Shown one piece after another: positions 56,371-64,000 of a stretch of 64,000 nt of DNA. The stretch covers positions 3,054,129 through 3,118,128 of the forward strand of contig MU270015.1 of the NCBI GenBank assembly GCA_021432635.1. Reading direction: 5' to 3'. Under the pieces are notes generated by a model that saw only the letters and a list, made by a program, of their open reading frames with translations, did not search any database and was not told where the DNA came from. Position numbers and translations under genes: made by a program. The DNA is from Thozetella sp. PMI_491 (taxonomy: Eukaryota > Ascomycota > Sordariomycetes > Chaetosphaeriales > Chaetosphaeriaceae). The number at the start of each line of letters is the position of its first letter. Position 1 is the stretch's first letter.

Positions 56371-56840
56371 TTTGGTGTTCTTGAAATAGGCGGTGACCGT
56401 AAGGAATTAGGTAGTGACTTTGCCAAGGTACTGAATGCGGTAATTCACATGATATTTTTTCTCGTAGGACCTGGGGAGATGCTCGGGCGAGTTTTTCTTG
56501 TACGATCTTGCGGCCACCCCCGGTGATCGATGCCGAGATGTCGGGGTTGAGCCCGAGATCTTCCCGCTGGATGCCGGTCTCATAGGCGTTGGGGGCTAGG
56601 GCGGAGGTTAGCTTCACGCTAGAAACACGAGACTGCTAAACTGAGGGGTAGTAGTTTGGCGTGAGTGGAGGCCCGGGGCCGTGAGTCTGGGGAAGAAGCA
56701 GGGGGCAATGTGACCCGGACAGCAAATTCGAATACTCCAGTCGACACAGAGTGCTGCAAAAAAAGATATATGTTCTAGTCAAGGCTCCCTTCGAGACAAG
56801 GCCAACACCTCCTCTCCCACTCCTGGTCAATTCTACTCCC
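56371..56840. other. Spacer between Dabb gene and LTR element
   Basis: This 470-nt stretch of normal base composition has no gene. It marks the insertion side of the retrotransposon; the five bases before the LTR are CTCCC. Confidence 0.5.
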
Positions 56841-56959
56841 TGTTTGGTAAGCGTACGAGATCTCGTAAAGCAATAAAGCAAACAAACTGTGTAAATCCGT
56901 ATCGTGTATTAGTATCTATCTTCTGTATTGTCATTCCTAAGAGCCAATAAGCTCAGGAA
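56841..56959 (-). repeat. Left (3') LTR, segment alignable to the right copy
   Basis: The sequence from TGTTTGGTAAG to GAGCCAATAAGCTCAGGAA matches 63882-64000 with only about two differences (GCG/GTG and CTC/CTT near the start), both transitions. The LTR must extend further right than 56959, but its inner end is not definable because the other copy leaves the window. Confidence 0.9.
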
Positions 56960-56973
56960 CGACTTTTATATGC

Positions 56974-57014
56974 TCCCATTGATCACGTAAGAAGAATCCA
57001 CGTGATCAATGGGA
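56974..57014. repeat. Perfect 15-bp inverted repeat with 11-nt loop
   Basis: Arms TCCCATTGATCACGT (56974-56988) and ACGTGATCAATGGGA (57000-57014) are exact reverse complements. It lies beside the aligned LTR part, probably inside the LTR. It could be a transcription-terminator or enhancer hairpin, or a small inserted palindrome. Confidence 0.85.
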
Positions 57015-57534
57015 TCCTAATACTACAGATCCTCCACAGCTCGCCAGCGCTGCGAACAGCTATTCCAACACTGGCTCTTCTTTTCTTTCGCAGCCAGCGC
57101 TTACAAGCTTCATTTTCCAGTTTCTAAATATAGTAGCTAAATCTCTTTATTAAAAAGAATAAAGATCAGATCCACATGGCTTTATTATCGCTATTATCTA
57201 CTCCTTTCAGCGGTCAAATAGGGTTTAGCGTGGCTTTGTGAATAAAAACAATAGATGAAAGAGAATAATAGGAGTAAAAACAAGGAATAATAGCATGCTT
57301 ACAGAGCCTTAATCTGGAAGCTCCCCTATACGTATAAAGCTAGCTTTATCTGCTTGAGCTCCCTTGCTCTTTCTCTTTCTAGCCAGACGAGTCGATACCA
57401 AGCCTTCCCCCCCCTTTTAACAGTAGTAACAGCAATAGTAATTTATAAGATTAAACTGCTCTTTCCTGACGTTGTTTAAGAGCTCTTAGCTGACTTAAAT
57501 ATATCTTTCTAGTAGTTACGACCAAATATTTACC

Positions 57535-57806
57535 ATGCCTTCTAAGAGTAAGTTATTTTATTGTTTGCTCTTTCTATTAGTGTTTTATATATATTAATAA
57601 GCTTTTGTATAGGATCTTCGCAGCGTAAGTCAGCCGCTAAGGTTAAGGCTAAGGGTAAGGGTAAGGTAGTGGTGTGTAGCACTATAGTAAAGGGTGTTTG
57701 TTAGGCGTGCCTGCTTAAGGGAGCTATGTGTAGGAGCTCTTGCCTCTTATATTTAAAATTAGCTATATCTAGTAAAGACAAGGGTAATTCTTATCGTGAT
57801 ACCTAG
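57535..57806 (+). pseudogene. Intron-containing, Cys-bearing ORF remnant antisense to the retroelement
   Basis: On the plus strand an ATG at 57535 starts MPSK, followed by a good intron (57548-57612, GTAAGT...TTGTATAG) and a Lys/Gly-rich exon (SSQRKSAAKVKAKGKGKVVV). A Cys-rich part, KGVC-stop-ACLLKGAMCRSSC, follows. The stop at 57702 (TAG) could be a RIP product of CAG. The next stop is at 57804 and further cysteines follow (NYCYYNSGYN). It lies between the pol remnant and the left LTR, on the opposite strand. It may be an accessory ORF of this element family or a captured or nested host gene. The function is not recognisable. Confidence 0.45.
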
Positions 57807-58489
57807 CTAGCTAGGAACTATTGCTAGTATTATAACTCTGGTTATAATTATACCGCTATATAAGTACTATTCTCCTGATCTTTTAATTGTATTTTAATAG
57901 CTCTAACTATAGTTATAGTTTAAAAATAGCTGTGGCTCTTACTATTAAGTTCCTAGTTATAAAGGAGGCTAATAATGCTAAGGTTAGTTTCTTTATTTTA
58001 CTGCTTTTAAGAGCTATTAATATAAGTTTAAGAGATCTAGTTTTAATGCCCTATAATATATGGGATACTCTACCTTATAGTGGAGCTAGATATTAATAAT
58101 AACGATAATAATATTACTAATATAACAGTAAATAAGAAGAAGAAGGCTAGTTAAAAGGCTTTTACTTAGCTTAATATACTACTCTTCCCTTAAGTAAAAG
58201 CTTAACTTGCTTTTTATTTTAGTAGTTTAACTCTAGTGTTTTCTATATTTCCTAATCACTAGGGGATATATCTCCTTAAATTAATCTTTTATACTAGTAT
58301 ATACTTTTTTTCCTCTTATTATATACTTCTCTCTATAATGTAATTATTATTTAAAGTACTAACTCTAAAGTAATAAATAATATAATAATTAAAGTAATAA
58401 ATATCTTAGGAAATAAGCTAGTAAGATTATAAAATAAACTATATTCTAGGAATTATATTTATATACTCCTTTTTATGTTAAACCTATCC

Positions 58490-60850
58490 TTTAACATGGA
58501 AAACAGCTTTATTTGTTAATATTAGTGTTTCTAGTGTCTTATTTAAAAGTGTTTTTATTATAGTATTTACAGGGTTATCTCTTCTATTAATTTATCTAAT
58601 CTTAGTAATCTTATAAGCCTTATAAGACTAATATATTATTATTAAATTAATTATTAGATGCTTTTCTATAATACTCCCTAGTTAGACTAAGCACTAATAT
58701 AATAATCTTAAATCTATATAAATAACTAGCTCTAGCACTTTTAAACTAAGCTATTATATGATTATACTAAGTATATAATTTAATATATAGCTAATATTAA
58801 AACTAGCTATTATACTATAGATTTTACTTGTTAAAACACTTCTTATAATTTTTTTACACTTTATAAAAGACTAATAGATAATATTTTTAATTACTTTAAA
58901 GTTATTTAGTTACTCTTATATATTTTTATTACTAAGAATAATTATATATCTAATCTATAAATTAAGGTTTTTATTATTAGTAAAGGAATTATCTATAAAT
59001 ATATATAATCTAACTCTTTTTAGCTTAATATATATATATTTAAGTCCTTTAATATTATTATTAATCTACTACTAAATGTATTTATTAATCATATTAATCT
59101 CTATTCTAATAGGTTAAAGCTTTTATACTACTACTATAAAGTTAAATACTACTTCTAACTAGCAGATAGATATAATATAGGCTTTTTAAACTCTTTACTT
59201 AATAAACTACTTTACTATACTCTTTAAATCATAATTTATAAGCTCTAGTCTTTTTACCTAGCCTTTTTACCTAATTATAATAAAGTCTTTACTTAAGCTT
59301 ATATAGTAATTATTAAAGTCCCCCTTTATACTAAGTGTTAATAATAATCTTAGTTTTACTTTAAAGCCTGCTTTAATAAGCTTTATTTCCTCTTTTTATA
59401 AAAAGTCTAAGCTATTAATATTAAGTGTATTATTAATTTATAGGCTAACTAGGCTAAATAACTTTCCTAGCTTTATAATAAGTAAGTATAAGTTATATCT
59501 AAAGATCTTTATATCTAACTATTACCTATAATACTTATTATATATTATAAACTAATATAGACCTGCTTTAATAAGCCTATAAAATAGTTTTATAACCTTA
59601 AGAATTATATTTTCTAGGTATTAGCTGTATAGCTTATATAGTAGATATAGTAAAACTATATATTAAAGATCTAATTTTAACTAGGTATAAGCTTATATAA
59701 TATTTTATAGTATAACCTTAAATCTCTTTAATATTATAGTTAGTATAAATATAAGGATTAGTTTTTAGTTATAGCATAAAATTATAGGCACTTATATAAA
59801 GAGTATTTACTTCTTATCATTATTATAGCCTTAGGCTATAAGGTATAATTTCTTATATAGTTTTATAATCCCTTGCCCTTTTACTTTATAAATAAGCTTA
59901 TAATTAAAGATCTTAACACCTTTTAAATCTTTTATTAAAGGGATTGCCTTAAGTATTTTAGTTATTATTAAGGACTAGATTTTAGCTTGATCTAAGAGTT
60001 TAAATAATATTTTAACAGTTTTAATAGCTCTTTTAACTTTAAGCTTAAGAGTTTATTTATATAACTTATATTTCTTTTCTGTTATAAATATAGCTACTCT
60101 TATAAGTATGTTATTATATATTATATATTTTATAATTATATTTAGATAACTTTACTCTATATATTTTACCTTAGTTAATAATCTACTTTATTTTTATTAT
60201 AGTAGAGGTTTAAGATACTTAAATAGTATATTTATTTTAATCTCCTTAGGGGCAGTCTATTACTTTTCTAGTATATTATATAGCTAAATCACTATAGTTT
60301 TAAATATAGCTAAACTATTAATAGTATTTATAATAATATCTTTTTCTAATACTTAGAGTATTTTAAACAGGCCTTACTATTAATATAGGCTTTCTTACTA
60401 TATTAGTACTAAGCTCCCTAGTATAAGTATTTATAAAAGGGTTTTATCTATATTTAGTCTGTTATATATATTAATAACTTCCCTAATATATTTCTCGGTT
60501 AAAGTCTTTTATAGCTTTATTAATACCTTTTTATAAGCTCTTTTATATTATAGTTAACTAGTTAAAGGTAGTAAATCTATAAAAATCTATAGATAAGTGT
60601 TAAATACTAATAGTATTAATACTAAACTATTTAATCTAGTTGTTATATTAATAGTGTTTAAGGCTGTTTAAAGTACCTTTTTAGTACTTCCTCTACCCTC
60701 TTTAAGTATAATATTATAGGCTTTCTTTAGACTCTTATATACTTATTTAATCTTTTTAATATTATAATATACCTTAATTAAAACCTATTAATAGGTAATC
60801 CCTATAAGCTTTACTTCTGTTTTAAAGTGATTAAAGGCAAAGTTAGTGCT
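58490..60850 (-). pseudogene. Ty1/copia pol remnant (integrase C-part, RT C-part, RNase H)
   Basis: Reading the minus strand through many stops, about 60840-60390 resembles the end of the integrase (VYYNIKKIK for the usual HNSIGKVER, then LVLILLVFNTYL). About 59450-59040 resembles the RT C-terminal connection (NNTLNINSLDF, LIKAGFKVKLR, KAYIISIC). About 59030-58490 is RNase H (VRLYIFIDNSFTNNKN, SFIKCKKIIRSVLTSKIYSI, INRRDNPVNTIIKTLLNK). The domain order integrase-RT-RNase H fixes the class as Ty1/copia. No open frame survives. Confidence 0.75.
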
Positions 60851-63299
60851 TAAATCTATAGTAAGAATATCTAATAGACTTAGATATATATTTATCTAAT
60901 ACCTTTTTAAGGTATTTTATATTATTTTAATAGTTATATCCTTTAAAAAGCTATTAGCCTAAAATTTTATATTTATATAGATTATATAAAGTATTAGTTT
61001 ACTATTAAAATATATTATATCAACTAGGATCTTATAGTTAAAGTTAACTTCCTTATAAAGAGTAAACTTAAAGTATTTAAAAGTATTTCTATACTTTTAG
61101 TAAAAGTAGTAAAAGTAGTTTATAAGCTTAAATATATTTATCTTAACCTTATAGCTTACTCTTATAAGGAACTTATATATTTTACCTATAAAAGGGTGAT
61201 TAAAGCATTTATATATATGCCTAAGCTCTATCTTAGTTAAAAACACTATTTTTATAAGCTTATTAATACTATTTATACTTATTTCTATTCTATCTAGGTA
61301 AAACTATATATATCTTTATTTATAGTATATTAAAATATATATTTTATTAGTCCTTATTAGCTTATTCCTTATATTATATAGCTCTATAAAGAGATTATCT
61401 ATATCTTTTAAATATAATAAAAATAGTATAGGTATTTCTACTATATAGAATATAATCTAGCCGATTAAAGTACTAATAATTATAATTCCTATAGATTCTA
61501 AGGGATCTTTACTTTTAAAGTAAATATATATTTTACTAGCTTTATCCCTATTTAAAAAGATTATAAGGAGCTATTATTAAAGGGCTTAAAACTGTCTTAT
61601 ACTAGTAGTTAATTTCTCTATAATACTAGTATTAGGTATAATACCTTAAAATATAGCTTTAAAGTACTTATTAAGTATAAATATCTTATTAATATACTTC
61701 TCTTAATTAGATTAATAATAGTTTAGCAGTATATTTCTTATTTTTACTTATAGAGTATATTAGAATATTAAGTCTATAAGCTAAGCTACTGTCTCTTATT
61801 GTTAATTATTTTCCCCCTTACTCTTTTTTTTACTTAAGAGATTGTCTGGATTATTTAAATATTATTCCTTTAGAAATATTTTATATAGGGATAGTCCTTT
61901 ATATATTATAAGGTATACTTTATAGCTTTATTTAGGCTTATTTTTAAAAGATTGTTAAAGCTTTTATTTCTTTTTTACCTTTATTTATTTAACTTTTATA
62001 TAGTTTTTAAAGTAGTAATTAATCTTTTTATAATACTAATACTTACTGGTTTATTTTCTTTTATTTAAGCTTAGCTTATTAGTCTAGAATAGTCTTAAAC
62101 TCTAGAAAGAACTCTTTAAGCGTTTTATCACGCATTAAAACTTTTAGTTAATAAAAAAGCTTTTTATAATAGATAAATTAGTGTTTTCTATTGTTTAAAG
62201 TATATTATAAAGTAAGGAATAAAGTGTTTTAAAGCTCCTTTCTGGCTTAGAAAGGGTAATTAACAGTTCTTATATACTAGAAATAGCTTTTAACATTATA
62301 TCTATAAGCTATTATTTTATTTAGTATTTCTTATTAAGAGCTTACTAGTATAACTATAACTTATTAAACAGTGCTTAAAGTACCTCTTAACTACTCTTTC
62401 TAGCTATTTCTAGCTTTTCTCTTAAGATATTAAGCGTTAATAAGCTTTAATTATTATAGTATAATACTCTATTTATCTTTATATTATAATATTATCTAAT
62501 CTTTATATATAACATAGTAAATAGCTGCTTTAGATTTATATAATTAAGGAAATACTATAGGGCTTTCCCTCTTAATATCTAATTAAATACTATATAAAGT
62601 TAGAAAAGGCAGATCTTAAGCTTTTTTAAGTATAATAGGAATTATTTTACCTTAGAATCTAGTATATTATACTAAGCTCTAGTCTATATATTTTTCTCCT
62701 TTTAAATCTTAAAGAATAACTATAATATACTTATATTAATCTCTTTTATTAGGGATATTAATAAGGGTAGGGATTACTAGTCTTATTCCTCCTAGTATAG
62801 ATTAATCTCCTATAGGTCTTTCTACTAATTATTTCTTACTATATTCTAACTTATAACTACTTATAAAGTCTTAATATTCCTCTTTTATTATTAAGTATAT
62901 CTCTAGGGTTAGGGTTATATAAAATAACGCTATAAAAATCCTTTATTTAAGGGGTAAGTTATATAGGGTTTATACTAGGTATCTAAGGTTTTTAATTAGC
63001 TCCTAATAGCCTTAAATAAACCTATATTAGACTATTCTAGTAGATTTATAGGCTATAATTAATCTAGTTTAAATTACTAACCTATATAACTGGTTTGTTA
63101 ATTCTAGCTCTATTCCTATAATAAGATTTACACTAGAGATTCTTAAGCTTTTATTCTTTAAGGTCTTTACTTATCCCTAGTCTAGATTATACTTATTATA
63201 CTTATAATCTTTATTTTAATCTCTTAATAGGCTTTAGTAGTTACTCTTTTATTAAAATCTTAGATTATATACTCCTATAAAATCCTTATAATTAGTCTT

Positions 63300-63667
63300 A
63301 TTCTAGATTGTTATACTAAAAGCCTTTAATCTTTTAAAAAGCTTGCTAAAGATCATTTAATCTAACTGTTTAACTCTTTAAAATACTTGGTTTACTATCC
63401 TTTAAAGTCTTCTTAGTAATAGCTTAGGAGCTTAAAGCTATAGGGCTTTATATAATTATTTATATATTTAAGCAGATAAGACACTACCTATATATTTCTT
63501 TACTCTCTTAAAGCTATTTCTAAATTAATAGATTGTAGCAGTTATAAAACTACCTCTTGGTTAACAATTATCTAATCCTAGATTATAAGCTATAGCTTTT
63601 CCAGGATACTAATAACCTCTACTTTATTATACTCCTCTTGGGTGAGTTTAACCTGGCGAGGAGCTAT
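63300..63667 (-). pseudogene. gag N-terminal remnant with mutated start codon
   Basis: From 63667 on the minus strand the codons read ATA GCT CCT CGC, then QVKLTQEEYNKVEVISILEKL and a TAG. This is a credible gag start in which ATG has become ATA, the change expected from RIP. The remainder leftward is AT-rich with stops. It lies about 215 nt downstream of the right (5') LTR border. Confidence 0.5.
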
Positions 63668-63869
63668 CTTTCACGCGCTAGCTATAGTGCTTATATACAC
63701 ATAGAATAATTGTTTTCATAATCAAGGCAAAGTCCTGATTCTTTATTCAGGGGCGGCCCTTCATCTTGATCACTCACTCTTAGAGATCCCTGATTCTGGG
63801 TTTTGGGGCGGCAATCTCTAGAAGAGTGTTTGTAAGCTTCCCTTAGCTGTTTTATATCGCTTTGAAAGT

Positions 63870-63885
63870 AACACTGATCAGTGTT
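63870..63885. other. 16-bp palindrome at the 5' LTR / primer-binding-site border
   Basis: AACACTGATCAGTGTT is its own reverse complement and spans the inner edge of the right LTR (63882). The primer-binding site would be expected just outside the LTR, at 63881 and lower on the minus strand. The tRNA used cannot be named with confidence. Confidence 0.6.
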
Positions 63886-64000
63886 TGGTAAGTGTACGAG
63901 ATCTTGTAAAGCAATAAAGCAAACAAACTGTGTAAATCCGTATCGTGTATTAGTATCTATCTTCTGTATTGTCATTCCTAAGAGCCAATAAGCTCAGGAA
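63882..64000 (-). repeat. Right (5') LTR, cut by the window end
   Basis: This is a direct repeat of 56841-56959, continuing past the window. A 94-codon minus-strand frame across 63691-63975 overlaps its border and is not regarded as a gene. Confidence 0.9.

Larger units (their letters stand above)
56841..64000 (-). mobile_element. Decayed, RIP-like Ty1/copia LTR retrotransposon (truncated by window end)
   Basis: Near-identical direct repeats at 56841-56959 and 63882-64000, spaced 7041 nt apart, are LTRs beginning TGTTTGG on the plus strand, which is ...CCAAACA on the coding minus strand. Between them, from about 57100 to 63650, the sequence is extremely A+T-rich and full of TpA with stops in all frames, as expected after RIP. 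Translating the minus strand past stops still gives gag, integrase and RNase H homology in Ty1/copia order from right to left. The element is non-autonomous today. The right LTR (its 5' LTR) runs beyond the window, so full length and target-site duplication cannot be checked. Confidence 0.88.

Noticed and set aside
57641-57668. Telomere-like run of AAGGGT units
   Set aside because: The units are TAAGGG-like rather than TTAGGG and are explained by Lys-Gly codons in the antisense ORF remnant; the run is too short for a telomere.
59000-59040. RT N-terminal KSRLV-like motif in the copia remnant
   Set aside because: It lies too close to the RNase H block; the stretch fits the start of RNase H (LYIFIDNSF) better.
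63691-63975. 94-codon minus-strand open frame
   Set aside because: It crosses the inner LTR border and has no gag similarity; the gag start is better placed at 63667.

Overview
The window is nuclear DNA of a filamentous ascomycete (Pezizomycotina; a Sordariomycete-like plant- or soil-associated fungus is my inference). Nearly every gene is split by 47-107 nt introns with GTRNGT-like donors and CTRAY branch sites close to the acceptor. The families are typical of such fungi: Zn2Cys6 and bZIP/DUF3425 regulators, Clr5-ankyrin and HeLo-like-ankyrin proteins, GH71, GH93, DUF1996 and M28B. The right end is an AT-rich block that looks mutated by repeat-induced point mutation (RIP). Exon joins were derived by hand from splice signals, reading phase and family conservation; none is confirmed by transcripts.

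Layout. 1-1876: Clr5-ankyrin gene running off the left edge. 2467-5636: a 3-hydroxyacyl-CoA dehydrogenase-like enzyme and a secreted GH93-type arabinanase. 7421-10226: an atypical SDR and a GPI-anchored-type Ser/Thr-rich surface protein. 11047-24226: a probable catabolic block of Zn2Cys6 factor, full-length 5-oxoprolinase, divergent Dal5-like permease, peroxisomal-type FAD amine/amino-acid oxidase and a second Zn2Cys6 factor. 25241-30649: two successive divergent pairs, each a bZIP/DUF3425 regulator facing a short-chain dehydrogenase; the second shared promoter carries an array of TAAGCCA-like repeats. 31176-34709: a HeLo-like/ankyrin protein and a secreted DUF1996 protein. 37696-42392: GH71 alpha-1,3-glucanase and an M28B metallopeptidase. 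42796-52413: a third Zn2Cys6 factor, an amidase with a damaged splice acceptor, a secreted beta-lactamase-like protein, and a divergent class II aldolase/RraA-like pair. 52704-56370: a single-pass membrane glycoprotein and a Dabb protein. 56841-64000: a Ty1/copia retrotransposon on the minus strand, heavily decayed, with its left LTR in the window and its right LTR cut by the window end.

How the genes may work together. The 11-24 kb block reads as uptake and hydrolysis of a cyclic or modified amino acid (5-oxoproline or a hydantoin) followed by peroxisomal oxidation, flanked by two candidate pathway regulators. The bZIP-SDR pairs look like local regulator-plus-enzyme switches. The aldolase/RraA pair suggests breakdown of a sugar- or aromatic-derived acid. 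No PKS, NRPS or terpene synthase core gene is present, so this is not a classical secondary-metabolite cluster. I see no tRNA, rRNA or CRISPR.
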